From Zoroaster sp. YZ-2022 (lineage: Eukaryota; Echinodermata; Asteroidea; Forcipulatida; Zoroasteridae): a stretch of DNA of 64,000 bases. Below the pieces are notes generated by a model. The model was not told the DNA's origin, ran no database searches, and worked only from the letters and a program-made list of their open reading frames with translations. Both the position numbers and the translations under genes were made by a program. Shown in pieces: positions 11,560 to 23,993 of the stretch. Position 1 is the first letter of the stretch; the number at the start of each line of letters is the position of its first letter. The DNA lies in the NCBI GenBank assembly GCA_029582265.1, contig CM055820.1, positions 21,489,756-21,553,755 of the forward strand, given 5' to 3'.

Positions 11560-11720
11560 TTTGGTAAACTGCCTGTTAATGCATTCATACTTTATGCAGA
11601 TTATGTATAAACACCAACCTGTGAAAGTTGCAGCTTATTTCATTGTGTCTTTATAACTAGGAAATAGTGAAAATGCATTCAGCATTAGGGAAACGAGCCC
11701 AGTCTAATGTCACACTGGAT
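11560..11720 (+). mobile_element. MITE fragment carrying the unexpanded 41-bp satellite unit
   Basis: The sequence contains AACACCAACCTGTGAAAG, then GTGTCTTTATAACTAGG, AAATAGTGAAAATGCATTCA, then CATTAGGGAAACGAGCCCAG. The first parts match the GGGAAGGTACAAC MITE family. The middle is a single copy of the unit that forms the array at 17462-18520. The last part appears in reverse complement at 17436-17466, immediately before that array. Confidence 0.75.
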
Positions 11721-12084
11721 GTTATTAGCACCTTTACTGCTATCAGTTGCAAAAACAGCTGATCTTCTGCTAGATAAACCTGGTATCATTTTCACTGGCT
11801 AACATTATTGGCTGACCACAGAAGAGTCCAGTTCATAATAATTATGTCAGTCATTGTGTGCATTAAACCATGGAGCAATGCAAACAGTCCTTGAAGGTGT
11901 GAGTCAACCCCAACCCCAGTCCACACTAGCACCCACCTGCCGTACCTGTACATGTACATGTACATGTACAGAACGGATGGCGTAAATTGTATGCAATCCT
12001 TTTGGAAGTATGACCAGTTGGAGCCGGAAGTGCAGTGTAAACGAATGAGGGTTCACATGAGCACGTTCCTTCACATATCATGCA

Positions 12085-12351
12085 GGCCATTCGCCTTATT
12101 CACCTTATTCACAAGATAACTGACAAATTACTGCAAAATGACTGTAATTCTCACAGCCACACTATGGCTTATGTTTCATGCACCAATTGTCCGATAGTTC
12201 CACAGCAAAGGAATAAAGAAACGGATCATATATTTCATTAGCATTTGAAAGCGAGGTACAAAAAATAGTCTGGTTTCTCTGAATGAGCGTCCACTCAAAC
12301 AAAAGCTCTTGTATTCAGGGATTAACTGACATAAGATGGCCGAACATGATT
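12085..12351 (-). repeat. Dispersed repeat, third copy (inverted)
   Basis: In reverse orientation this carries the landmarks of the repeats at 55690-56155 and 59885-60308: TGTAATTCTCACA followed by CCACACT, TTGAAAGCGAGGT, and CTCTTGTATTCAGGGA followed by a CATAAGATGGCC-type segment. It is more diverged than the other two are from each other. The hAT MITE at 12360 lies right next to it. Confidence 0.6.
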
Positions 12352-12359
12352 ACTAGTAT

Positions 12360-12798
12360 CAGGGCCGGATCTACCATATGGGCACTTTGGGCACGTGCCC
12401 AGGGGCCCCTGGGCATCAGGGGGCCCTCCATGGTGGTCGAAAAAAAAAATTGAAAAAAAAAGATTTCCAATAAAAAAATTTCCAAATTTTTTTTTTCCCA
12501 AAAATGTTTTTATCTAATTTATTTTATTTATCTAATAGATAAAAAAAAGTTATCTAATCCGAATCCGTCCACCCCCCCCCCCCCGAAATAAATTAGTCAA
12601 AATGAGTGTTTTATTGTTGGTGAGAATGGTGCCGATTGTGTGTTAAACCAGTAACAATGGGCTAGATTGGCTGTTTGATGTTCAAGGACATATTTGCGCA
12701 CGGCCGCTTCGCGGCCGCACGCGAACGACCCGTGCCCGTGGGGGGGCCCTTGGAGTTTCAGGTGCCCAGGGGCCCTCAGAGGTGTTAATCCTGCCCTG
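12360..12798. mobile_element. hAT-type MITE, CAGGGCCGGATCTACC family
   Basis: The ends are CAGGGCCGGATCTACC and, inverted, GGTGTTAATCCTGCCCTG. A perfect 8-bp target duplication ACTAGTAT lies at 12352-12359 and 12799-12806. The 439-bp body has G/C runs, A/T runs and the palindrome GCGGCCGCTTCGCGGCCGC, with no transposase. Termini and duplication length fit the hAT superfamily. Confidence 0.93.
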
Positions 12799-12806
12799 AC
12801 TAGTAT

Positions 12807-13799
12807 GCACTCACAAAGTTTAACAGGCCTGTAATGATTCTCATTATGATTGTACAATGAATAGTTTTAAAGTTGAGAGGGAGCTGAAAGTGGCAGGTGG
12901 TAAACAATATGAGGTGTTTCTTTTATATATAGTAAACTAGTTCAGGGCACTTTATTTTTGTAAGTTATTTTAATGGAGAGAATTTCTTCTGAAGGAATTA
13001 TGCCCCAGAAAATAGAAACTGCGTTATTTTATTTTGAAGAAAAGGGATGGGAAAATGGGGTTGGACTAACTTGCACAACCAGATTCCGGCTATATTTAAA
13101 GGTGCGGAAATCGGCCAGGATCAACTGGAAGGCGGGCTAGTTTTAAATGCTATCACCATGATGCTATTAAAGACCCTGCGGTAAGCGATGGTACAGAACA
13201 AAGACGTGGACCCACAGTTTTAAGTTCATAAACATTCCCTCATTATCTTCGTAAACCAGTAGGCCTAAATGAACCTTCAAAATGTTTACACACAAAATAG
13301 AAAATATATATTTTTTAAATTTCTTATTGTGTAGGCCTATGTGTGTCAGGGGATGATTTTCTCTGTTGGGTGGGGCAGGAGGCCTAATGGGTGACAGGTT
13401 AGGGGTCAGATAAGATAAATTGGAATTTGGCATCATCCTTTGAAATTTACGTATTTGTTGCATACATTATTTTTTTACAGTGTGTAATAATAAAGAAAAC
13501 CCCTGACCAAGTTAAGAACACTTTATAATTCTCATGACCCCACGCCGTTGTACATTGCTCTCGCCTGATTCCATTTCCCAATAATCACGATGGATTTAGC
13601 AAAATGATTTTCCCCCATATTTCGGCCTGCAGCCAATATAATATATTGCTAGAATAACATTAATAAAACAATAAAATGTCGCTATATAATGTCCCCAAAC
13701 CAATTCACCATAGGCGTAATCAAATGCATTAAACACGACTCTTTTGAAAAAGCCATAAAAATAAATATTTACGACATGTGTTAGTCTGACAGCTACGGC
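12807..13799. other. Non-coding stretch, nothing recognised
   Basis: AT-rich sequence with no exon, repeat boundary or RNA gene that I can support. Confidence 0.3.
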
Positions 13800-15540
13800 G
13801 ATATATTACTAAAAACATTAATGAGCAGCATTTTAACAAAAGATAATTTCGACAACCTGACATATGTCAGCCCTAATCTTTTATTTGGAGGGAATTTGCA
13901 TATTCATCTCCCATCCTCACTCCCTAATAAATTCGTCATAGTTTATAAGGCTAGACTGTATTTTCAACAACAAAACCTAAATATTGATTTGGCTTCGTCT
14001 ACTGAGGAACATATGGGAGAGATATTACTATCACATCTGCCACTAGAAATTGTTTCCATGAACTCCATAAAAATCAAGCTTTACCGGTATACGCTGAAAT
14101 ACACACAGAAAAAAAAACCACAAGTTGTGTAAAATTTTACTATTTTGCAATGTTGTATACGAACCTCCTAATTGTTTGGTAAAGTTTTACAAAATGCGTG
14201 TGGGGTAAAGTTTTTCATAAACATTTTGTAAACTTTTACTTCAAAAATCAGTAAAAAGATTTACCTCTTAAATAGGTAAACATAAATTAAGTAAATTGTT
14301 ACTGAATGTATTGGTAAAAAATAGTTACTTTTTGTGTAGACTCTACTAGACTCTTTTTACTATTTGACCTCGTAAACTTTTACTACATTGTTTGGTCTGC
14401 ATAATTCATTAAAAATAATGTAAATGAAACAAGGCACCCCACTATACTTTACAGTTTCAAAGACGTTTCTTTTATTTATCAACAATAAAATGAAAACATC
14501 TCTTCAAATCCCCACTTCACGAGGTTCTCCCTCATTTACTCCATGTTGTGAGGCGATTGTCGACTTGACAGGCACACACTGCTTTTGCACACACGTCGCG
14601 CACACACAATGCATGATCACATGGTATGGGCTTTACACAATTAAAAGTGAATTTTTACACAACGCACGGCAATGCTTAGGTTCCTTGTGGTAAAAGTTAC
14701 ACGGGCAAGGTAAAGACTTGAATTAGTTACATAAATTATGTAAATAAAATTTAATACATTAAAATTACGTAATTTTTAACTTACACAGCAATTGTGTTCT
14801 TTATTTTCCCGAAATTTTACCTAAATTGTGTAATATTTTACAAAACATGTTTTACCCAGCTCACAAATACCTACACAGAGTCTCCTGAATGCAAAATTTT
14901 CAAAAATGTTCATTCCATTTCTCTAGAATTGACACCAAACACCATGAAAATTAAGAGACCAGTGTTTGTTTGGGACAATGTAATAAGTCTGGTACCCATC
15001 ACTGTCGTGCTTTTATTCCCACAATGTTGTACGCTGAAGCTTGGGTACATGATTCACTGTATTCAATTTCTGGAAGACACACTTTGTTTACATGCGGCCG
15101 ACGCGCCTGTAAGCGATTCCAGTCACATTACTACAAACCAGAGAAGAAATTACACAAGCTGTGTAAAATCTTACCCCGTTTTAGATGTTCCCGGTGAACC
15201 TCCTAATAATTAAGTAAAACTTGACCAAACAGGCGTTGGGTAAAATGTTACCTAACAGTTGTATAACGTTTTACTGCGATATTAGGTAATTTTATTTACC
15301 TAACTTGTAGGTAAATGTTGGTTAGGTAAAATTTTACATACTTGTGAGGTATAAGACTAAATGGTTGACCTCTATTGTAGGTAAATTGTATAAAGTATTA
15401 CTTTTAATGGGTATTTTGTTTTTCTTACATTATTGTTTGATAATATGTCTATGGGAGTTTTGTACCTGGCCCAGTTACAAATGTAAGGATTCCTGGTTGA
15501 GGTATTTGAAGGTTAAACAAATGTTGAGTTTTTAAATAAT
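13800..15540. repeat. Diverged repeat rich in GTAAAA/TTTTAC, two partial copies
   Basis: Segments at about 14119-14400 and 15150-15400 share, in order, ACACAAGYTGTGTAAAATYT-like sequence, GAACCTCCTAAT, GTTTGGTAAAG / AAGTAAAACTTGACC, and several TAGGTAAA or GGTAAAATTTTAC motifs. The many inverted GTAAAA...TTTTAC pairs suggest a TIR element or two nested ones. Similar short motifs reappear near 16990-17100 and 17230-17260. Several 60-140-codon frames cross the block but none looks like protein. Confidence 0.5.
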
Positions 15541-15624
15541 TGTATTGGTGTTCTCCTTATATAGTTCAGGTTAAGCCTTAGTTGTTCCGAGAGAAAGGCG
15601 AAACTATGTATCCGATTGACAGCG

Positions 15625-16484
15625 CATAAGGCAAAAAAAAAAAATTGTTGAGTTGCCCTCCAGTGAAAATATTTGAAGGGGTCGGTCGGGATTTTTTTTT
15701 TTTTTTTTTCAGAATAAAAGTATCCCAAGCATTTTTGTTGTACTTTTCGCTGTGATTGACACAGCAAATTCATCCATATTGCGTGAAATGCTCAACATGC
15801 AACATGTGAGTGGCCATTCGATTTGAAAACGTGTAGATCGAGTCGCAATCGTTGACACACGTACAGTGCGGGGAGCCAGTGCACAACGTGTGAGGGCCAT
15901 TTGATTTGAAAACGTGTAGATTGAGTCGCAATCGTTGACACACGTACAGTGCGGGCAGCCAGTGCACAACGTGTGAGGGCCGTTTGATTTGAAAACGTGT
16001 AGATTGAGTCGCAATCGTTGACACACGTACATGTACAGTGCGGGCAGCCAGTGCACAACGTGTGAGGGCCATTTAATTTGAAAACGTGTAGATTGAGTCG
16101 CAATCGTTGACATACAAAACAGTGCGCGAAGCCAGTGGAAAACATGTGAGGGGCCATTCGATTGGAAAACGTGTAGATTTGAGTCGCAATCGTTGGCACA
16201 CAGTGTGTGCGAAGGCAGTGCACCATGTGAGGGTTGGGGCCATTCGATTTGAAAACATGTAGATTAAGTCTTGGGTACCGGTAAATTTACCGGTAAAAAA
16301 AGTGGAAAATTTCACAAATCAAACGTATTATGTTTTATACAAAGAAAATTGGTAAGTTTCATTAATAAATTGAATGACGGGAAAAAAAAATGAAAAAAAA
16401 ACAAAACAAAACCGACCCAAGATTTCAGCACTTTTGGGTCGGTCGGTGGAGGGCAACTCAACATCTTTTTTTTTTGGCCTAATG
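15625..16484 (+). mobile_element. Non-autonomous DNA transposon with internal 83-bp array, copy 1
   Basis: The ends CATAAGGCAAAA...GTTGAGTTGCCCTCCA and, inverted, CATTAGGCCAAAA...GTTGAGTTGCCCTCCA form TIRs of about 40 bases, with a GGTCGGTCGG segment just inside each. The interior holds six tandem units of about 83 bp (starts 15831, 15914, 15997, 16086, 16171, 16256), each with GAGTCGCAATCGTTG. A second copy lies inverted at 51631-52322 with three units. I could not define a target duplication. Long minus-strand frames (up to 144 codons) are artefacts of the array. Confidence 0.88.
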
Positions 16485-16664
16485 GTCACGACACAAGCAT
16501 GCACATACTTGCACAATGACTTGTATGAAGCAGTCGTTGCTGGGCGCATAATGCATAACGTATGGTACATGACTGTGTCTGAACGAGTATACGCTGATAT
16601 TTCATCCCACAAACGATTCAGGCTTGTTTACTCAACAATTGTTTACCTTCAACCGCCTCAATCA

Positions 16665-16876
16665 CAGTGGCGTAAATATAGGGGGGACGGGGGAACGTGC
16701 CCCCCAGCCAAGGTCCGTGTCCCCCAGCCAAGGTCCGTGTCCCCCGGGTGCCCCAATTCAGAATTTTGAAAAAATAGGTCCCTATTTGAGAATGCAGGAT
16801 TCAAGTATTGACATGCCCCTAGAAAAAGTGGTGCACCCCTAGTTCGCCTGAAAATTGGACCGTAGTTACGCCACTG
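16665..16876. mobile_element. hAT-type MITE, copy 2
   Basis: This is the same family as 997-1234: it starts CAGTGGCGTAAATA, ends TAGTTACGCCACTG, and has a perfect 8-bp duplication CTCAATCA at 16657-16664 and 16877-16884. The 19-base segment CCCCCAGCCAAGGTCCGTG is duplicated inside this copy. Confidence 0.93.
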
Positions 16877-17110
16877 CTCAATCAGTAAAATTTTGACGAT
16901 ACTCCCACTGCTGTGACATTATTCACCTTCGTGTTCTCCATCTTGAATTTGACGTTGAATGAGACACAGCGCCTCGTGGGGGACTTGACATTAAATCATG
17001 TCTTTTATACACTTTCATAGTAAAATTCTACTAAACAAATGTAAAATAATTTTTTTATAACATAAGTAAAACTTAGGTAAAACTTGTAGCTTTGCATGGT
17101 GAGGATGATA

Positions 17111-17229
17111 AGTAAGACTAATTGCGGTGACACCATGTGGAATCTCAATTGAGTAGTAATTAGTTCTGAAAAGAACTGGGGGTACAACTCGACGTTTCGA
17201 TCAGTATGCTCTGATCGTCCTCAGGAGAA
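17111..17229 (-). mobile_element. Penelope-like terminal segment, solo copy
   Basis: About 119 bases, nearly identical to 9793-9914, including CTCGACGTTTCGATCAGTA (plus strand) and the same outer end AAGACTAATTGCGGTGACAC. Both copies stop matching after CTCAGGAGAA, so this is a short 5'-truncated insertion. Confidence 0.75.
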
Positions 17230-17461
17230 GTAAAACTTAATACACACTTTTACGTTGTCACGCACAACCGTAATCGCACCTCTTGTATACACGGCCGGAA
17301 GTTGACCACTGAGTGACCCGATCAATTACAAAGGCATGAAAAGAGAAGTTTATCTTGTTAGCTTGTGGATACCCCCAAGCTGGGAGGACTGCAAGGATAT
17401 CACACCTCGAACCCTCGAATCGGGGGTTGGCGACCGTGACATTAGACTGGGCTCGTTTCCC

Positions 17462-18520
17462 TAATGGAATGTGTTCTTATAACAAGGAAATAGTGAAAAT
17501 GTGTTCTTATAACAAGGAAATAGTGAAAACGCATTCAGAATGTGTTCTTATAACAAGGAAATAATAGTGAAAACGCATTCAGAATGTGTTCTTATAACAA
17601 GGAAATAGTGAAAACGCATTCGGAATGTGTTCTTATATCAAGGAAATAGTGAAAACGCATTCAGAATGTGTTCTTATAACAAGGAAATAGTGAAAACGCA
17701 TTCAGAATGTGTTCTTATAACAAGGAAATAGTGAAAACGCATTCAGAATGTGTTCTTATAACAAGGAAATAGTGAAAACGCATTCAGAATGTGTTCTTAT
17801 AACAAGGAAATAGTGAAAACGCATTCAGAATGTGTTCTTATAACAAGGAAATAGTGAAAACGCATTCAGAATGTGTTCTTATATCAAGGAAATAGTGAAA
17901 ACGCATTCAGAATGTGTTCTTATAACAAGGAAATAGTGAAAACGCATTCAGAATGTGTTCTTATAACAAGGAAATAGTGAAAACGCATTCAGAATGTGTT
18001 CTTATAACAAGGAAATAGTGAAAACGCATTCAGAATGTGTTCTTATATCAAGGAAATAGTGAAAACGCATTCAGAATGTGTTCTTATAACAAGGAAATAG
18101 TGAAAACGCATTCAGAATGTGTTCTTATAACAAGGAAATAGTGAAAACGCATTCAGAATGTGTTCTTATAACAAGGAAATAGTGAAAACGCATTCAGAAT
18201 GTGTTCTTATAACAAGGAAATAGTGAAAACGCATTCAGAATGTGTTCTTATAACAAGGAAATAGTGAAAACGCATTCAGAATGTGTTCTTATATCAAGGA
18301 AATAGTGAAAACGCATTCAGAATGTGTTCTTATAACAAGGAAATAGTGAAAACGCATTCAGAATGTGTTCTTATAACAAGGAAATAGTGAAAACGCATTC
18401 AGAATGTGTTCTTATAACAAGGAAATAGTGAAAATGCATTCAGAATGTGTTCTTATAACAAGGAAATAGTGAAAATGTGTTCTTATAACAAGGAAATAGT
18501 GAAAATGCATTCAGAATGTG
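17462..18520. repeat. 41-bp satellite, about 26 copies
   Basis: The unit contains GTGTTCTTATAACAAGG, AAATAGTGAAAACGCATTC and AGAAT with a 41-base period, for example GAATG at 17582 and 17623. Most units are identical; variants include ATATCAAGG and the ATGCATTC form at both edges. The unit corresponds to an internal segment of the GGGAAGGTACAAC MITE family, present as a single copy at 11650-11690. Confidence 0.96.
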
Positions 18521-18530
18521 TTCAAAATCG

Positions 18531-21414
18531 TATTCATTTCCAGCTTCGGTTGACTAAAAGTTTACTAAAATGATAATACCTAAGACAAATATTTAAGGGA
18601 ATGTTTGATACCCTAATCATAGAGGAAGAAAACACTCCTCCATGCCCTAATCAACAATACACCAAGTAAATTGTAATAATGTAAAACTGTGATAATTTAT
18701 GTTTTTTGAGATTAGGCCTACTAATAATTTATACGGGCTTAAACTCCCCCACTTTCCAAAAACTCAATAGGGTTCTTAGCATCCCACTTTCTCATCACCA
18801 CTGAAACACTGACACCGTTTGGAAACGGGATAGCCTGTTCTTCCGGGAACAGTTGATGTGGACAGGAGAGGTTTACCCTCTGCAAACAAAAACTAAATCA
18901 TGGAAAATAAACTGACAGACTTTCTTCCTTCACTGTACGGAAATCAATCCAACAGGTCATGCACATATAGCCTGGGGTGGTAACTTAGTAATTGGCAAAG
19001 CATGAAAAGGTCGAGTACGTGCTAAAGTAAAATGATGACATGGCAGGATGACGTCAGTATGCATGAATATTCATATATTTAGATCGCAGACTTGTTGTGA
19101 CAATAAAAACGTGGTTCTGTAATATTAATTATCAGTCAACGCACCGGAGGAAGAATAGATCAGGCCCGTAACTTACTGAGAAAATCAATTACGTCACCAA
19201 AGGGAAGCGGGTCAGCTTATCAATTTTTTAAACGTCAATGTAATGGTAGATAATCAGTGAAGCATGATATACAATTGTAACCAGTGAAGCATGATATACA
19301 ATTGTAACCAGTTCATGGATAATAGAAAGATGATAAAACGGAACCCAAATGTCCTAATCTGTTCACGACAGATTTTGGTCAATAAAAATACTATATTTTT
19401 TTCCTGAATTATACAAATGTTGTAGAAATATCCCTCTCAAAGTGGGCTCTATATTATTTTTAAAAGTTCGTCAAATTGTTTTATTCCTGTGAGTTCTCCT
19501 TCTGTATGCAGAATCATCTGCTGTCAATACCAACTCCAAACCGAACCCCACCCCCTCCCACCTCCTCCCGTTCACACCTTCCCCATTATTTTTCCTTCAT
19601 TGCCCACGCTGAATTCATAATCACCGTTCGATATTCACCACGGTCGGACAAGTCTCCTTTTCGACACTTAAGAATCGTCCAAATCCACTAACAGTCTCGC
19701 GTCTACGTACGTACGGTCTCACGGAATACTGCAGCCCGGGTTTCGCTTTTCTAATTCCCCGACTGCTGACGTACAACAGACGCAGCTCATCTCAGCGTAG
19801 GCTTTGGGGGTAGGCAATAACGGCATCCCGACAGTGGATCATAATTCGATTGATGGGAAACGAGTACCGTAATAGCACTAGGAACGTCCACGGAATTATA
19901 AATGGGTGATCACATACAGCCACTGATCCTAACCCAAACTATTCCTTGTGCTCTCCAGTACAGAAATAGCAGGAGAGAGGGACGGGGGTTAGGAGATGTA
20001 TCGAGCAGACAAGAGCATAGCTGCAGGGCATGCTGGGAGCACTCCGCACACAACGTGCCTTGCGCCTTTTCTTTTCTCGACCAAAAGCTCGTCTCTAATC
20101 AACTTGACCGAGAAACAAAAATGCAGAATATGAACACGGCGATCTGTGAATTATGTTCACGCATATCCCCCCCGCTCCGGAAACACGGGGTAATAGTGTA
20201 CGGTTATCTAGATTGAGATGCTTCTTCGACTCTAACAAATCCCAGTGCTAAGGAATATTATTCTTCACGATGCTAGTGTCTACGGGCGGTCAGAGCAATT
20301 ACTTTTCTTCTACACAGGCAACCGGCTCAGCATCTTTTGCCGGGCTGGATTTTAATCGGAGTGTGCATTTTGAGACGGGTGCTTTTCAGTACAAAAACAA
20401 AGCTAGGTTCATTTTAGTTTCGTGTCTTTGATGAAATTATATAGCGGGATCAAAATTTAAAGGGTGAGTCTTTTCACCAATAATCAGAAGGAAAACACAA
20501 GTTTTTCTTAGTTTTTATATATGAACTGTATGGTCGTAATATGATTATGTGTATTGTTCATGTTATGAATTACAATTAAGGGGCGGATCGACTTGGCTGA
20601 AAAGAGGGCACGCGGCAAAAGAACAACACACTGCGTTAAGCAATGTAGGCAAGGAATCTCTCCCCAGAACAAGACTAAATTCACGGGGACCAAAATGATT
20701 TAGCTGTTTTACGAAATATCGAGTGTCTCAGAGTACAACGGGAGACTATTTCACATCGAGTTAACACCTTCACTGTTTTCACTGTTCCATTTCGCTAAAG
20801 GTGAATCCACGTCAGAAATGGAATCAGAGAATAACTCACGATCCTTGTCGTCATTGAACGGTTCCAATAATTGCATGTTGCGGTGGTAAGCCTATAGGCC
20901 TACTCAAATCATTATATTTTCAGCACTATAACCTTGTGACGTCACGCGTCGATAGTACTTTTTGGAGTGACGGCGCAAATCAAAAATTAGTTGATATGGG
21001 TTCGTCATCCATTCATTCAATTTGATACTTAAAGGAAAAGTAAAAACTTTGTAAAAATTATATTCTGAAATGGCTCACTAAAGATATATCTTTAAAAAAA
21101 TATATAAAAATTGACCTTTGAGAATTTCAGCTTATAATACTTTGTCTTCAGCAAGAAAAATCGTTAAAATGCATTCAGAAATTACAATTTGCAAACACGA
21201 ACTTCGTATTCATTCTAACAAGGATTGTTGCTACAGTTTGTGCATGGTCAACATTCTGACTATAACATGATCGGGGGAAACCATAAGGTGACTATTATAC
21301 GCATATCAGACGGAAATATTCCAAGCGGTGTTTGATGTTACGGTGCCATTGCTGTTGCCCCAATTTAGTCAAGTTTATGTAGACATTGAAATGTTTAGGC
21401 TTTTTGAGAATACA
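18531..21414. other. Non-coding stretch
   Basis: Contains a MITE tail fragment near 18595-18715 (GGGAATGTTTGATACC, AACTGTGATAATTTATG) and a 2-copy, 32-bp duplication at about 19256-19318 (GTGAAGCATGATATACAATT). A moderately GC-rich patch lies at 19690-20350. The patch has open frames of 60-104 codons on the plus strand with no recognised domain. No gene is called. Confidence 0.35.
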
Positions 21415-21784
21415 AAATAATAATAATAATAATGTGGACTTATAATATAGCGCACGTATCCACCAAACTGGTGCTCAAGGCGCATTATATTATTACCCCT
21501 GCTCATCAGGCTCATAAATCATTCCTGAAACCATCTCAGCTCCCTGGGGGAGTATACGGTTCAATTATTGCTGCCATTACAGCGCATAGGGCTAATCAAA
21601 CACAACAACCAACTCTGCCCTCACAGGTACCCATTTACCCCTGGGCGGAGAGAAGCAATTATGGTAAAGTGTCTTGCTCAAGGACACAAGCACCATGGTC
21701 GCGGTTGGGATTCGAACCCACATTCTGACGACTCAGCCATCAGAACACAAATCCGATGCACTAAAACGCTCGACCATGGCACTT
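21415..21784 (-). mobile_element. tRNA-derived SINE with (ATT)n tail, copy 1
   Basis: On the minus strand the head near 21784 carries a B box GGTTCGAATCC. A central domain with CCTTGAGCAAGACAC follows, then CTGAGATGGTTTCAGGAA, and a tail GCGCTATATTATAAG-type stem ending in (ATT)n at 21415-21432. The A-box region is the most diverged of the three copies (others at 31011-31393 and 42478-42834). Confidence 0.85.
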
Positions 21785-23463
21785 CAAATGACGTTTTTTG
21801 CGAAACCATTTACTTTTGAAGGTTCCGTTTAAAATAAAGCAAGTTTCAGATTACTAGTCGAATTGCCTGTTTAAAAAAAAGCGACACTTTTAGACTAAGA
21901 AACGGCTATATTTTGCTATCGGATAGTTTCTCTCAAACTTGCAAAAGGCATCTTGCAAACTGCAGCTACAAATAGGCCTATATAACACTTGTTTTGTCTT
22001 AAGACAGGATACAGCGTTTCGTATTAATCTCACATGATTTTTTTTCTTCAAACGGGTCCTTTATGAACCTCTTCGTGATTTTTGCTTTGAAAATAAAGAA
22101 AAAACCCTGCGGCTGTATAGTTCATATTGCATCCAGTACTCTCTCCTTTGCATTACTAATAATGACACATATATCACATTCGACGGTACACTCAAAAAAA
22201 TATTTCTTTCGGTTTACTTAAAAAAATTAAGGCAATTTTGTTGCCTTAATTTAATTAAGTACCTTCAACTTGCAATAATTTTAAGTTATTGTAACTTTGC
22301 AATAATTTTAAGTTATTGTAACTTAGTTTTCTCACAATGTTTTACTTATATTCAGCGACGTTAAATTTATGTTAAGGCAACAACATTGTGTTATTGCAAC
22401 TTATTTTTCTTAGTTCGTATTACTTATATTGCATGATATTGAATTTACTTAATTAAATTAAGACAAGAAAATTGCCCAATTTTTAAGTACTTTCAGCTTG
22501 CAATAAAATTGTGTTATTGCAACTTAACTTTCTTAGTTTATATTACTTATATCCTATGATGTTAAACTTACTTAATAAGTTTAAAAAAACCTAACTGACT
22601 TAATTTGTTTAAGTAGTTTCAACTTGTAATCCGGTTAAGTTATTGTAACTTAAATTTCGAAGTATATTGAACTTAAATTGTATTTTTTTAAATGCACTTA
22701 ATAAATTTAGTTTTTCAACATACGGTACTTTTAGTATTGAAAGGTTATTTTATTGAAGTAATATTTACTGAACTTCTGTTTTGATGATTCTACTTAATGC
22801 ATTTAAAAACCTTTACTTGAACGTATCAATTTAATCATACTTAAATTTATTACATGTAACCCCACAAATTAAGCGTCCAATCGGCCCTATAAACATACAA
22901 AGCAAAACAAAAAGCATCTGAACAACATGTTTATGCAATAACAATGAAAACATTTGTTTTATTAACAAAACCGATTTTCTAAAATATAACATTACTCTGT
23001 AAGAAATTGGGGGTACATGTAACTGCCCAGTCTACACACTCCCAGCTGAATTTAACCCATAGCACAATTTAATTGAGAGAGAGGAATACATTTGTCATGT
23101 TTTGCAACCTATTTGGATGACCCTGAGTCATTAAGTTATTGAACCCTAGATTTGACCTGGAAGTCTCGATTTTGTTGTTTGGAGTTTTGGTGAAAATGTT
23201 TTAGTAAGTAAGATAGTTCTCCCTCCATATCTATATTTTAATTTAATTTCAGACCTAAAAGCTGAAAGATTTTACAATTGTGTTCACTGTGCCCTGCATG
23301 TATGCAACATCATAAGATAATAACTTTGAGTCCAAATCTGAAGCCTCAATAACTTAGCCAATGATTTCAATTTGTGCAATTCAATATAAACAATATCAAC
23401 AGACCTTCATCACTCTGCAGCCATTTATGTCACATTCCTGCAATACCCATTGAAATGTGAAGG

Positions 23464-23556
23464 ATACCAGACTACTTGGCCTTCCAGCCTCGGTTTGGTC
23501 ACACTGCTCTGTGTGGAAGATGGCTGCACCATGATGAAAGGTCTTTAAGTCCCTGT
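23464..23556. repeat. Dispersed CCTCGGTTTGGTCACA repeat
   Basis: A ~90-base motif ACCAGACTAYTT...CCTTCCAGCCTCGGTTTGG...AAGATGGCTGCACC...GAAAGGT also occurs at 24553-24640, 31840-31925, 31990-32085 and, weakly, 44425-44510. Boundaries are unclear; it may be the conserved core of a longer unclassified repeat. The core AAGATGGCNGC resembles a YY1-type site, which may or may not matter. Confidence 0.6.
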
Positions 23557-23993
23557 AGGTCTTTCCAATAATTGTTTTCAAGAGACAGATATGCATTAGG
23601 CTTTTAACAATAAAAACATAAACTTTGTAACGCTAAAAACTGGTAAACTTTATATATAATGCATTCAATGCAAAAGCTATTCTTTATCCATTAACCAGAC
23701 ACAGTACTGAAATATATTGTGGTGACATTGTTCTTCTTGGGGTGTAATTTTGAAATTGTTTGGACCTGCATGACAAATGTGTTTAAGAATAAACAAATAT
23801 TGACTAACCAACAGCCTTATACATAATGCATTAATTTGTGGTGTTATTCTTCTAGGGGTGCAACGCTTCGTAAGGACCCAGATTTGAAAATGAATATTCA
23901 GGAATTTTGTTGTAAACATCGAAAGGCAAATTCCAAAGTAACAGTTGGGAAAAATAGTAGATTACCAACACACTGTATAGGATTATTTCCACA

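Noticed and set aside
15709..16315. Overlapping minus-strand frames of 80-144 codons with repeated Cys/His-like blocks
   Set aside because: Three frames are open at once because an 83-bp unit is tandemly repeated inside a non-autonomous transposon. The apparent repeated motif is the nucleotide repeat.
17462..18520. CRISPR-like regular repeats
   Set aside because: Units are contiguous without unique spacers, and the genome is eukaryotic. It is a satellite. The same applies to 39388-39955, 47565-48184 and 61912-63446.
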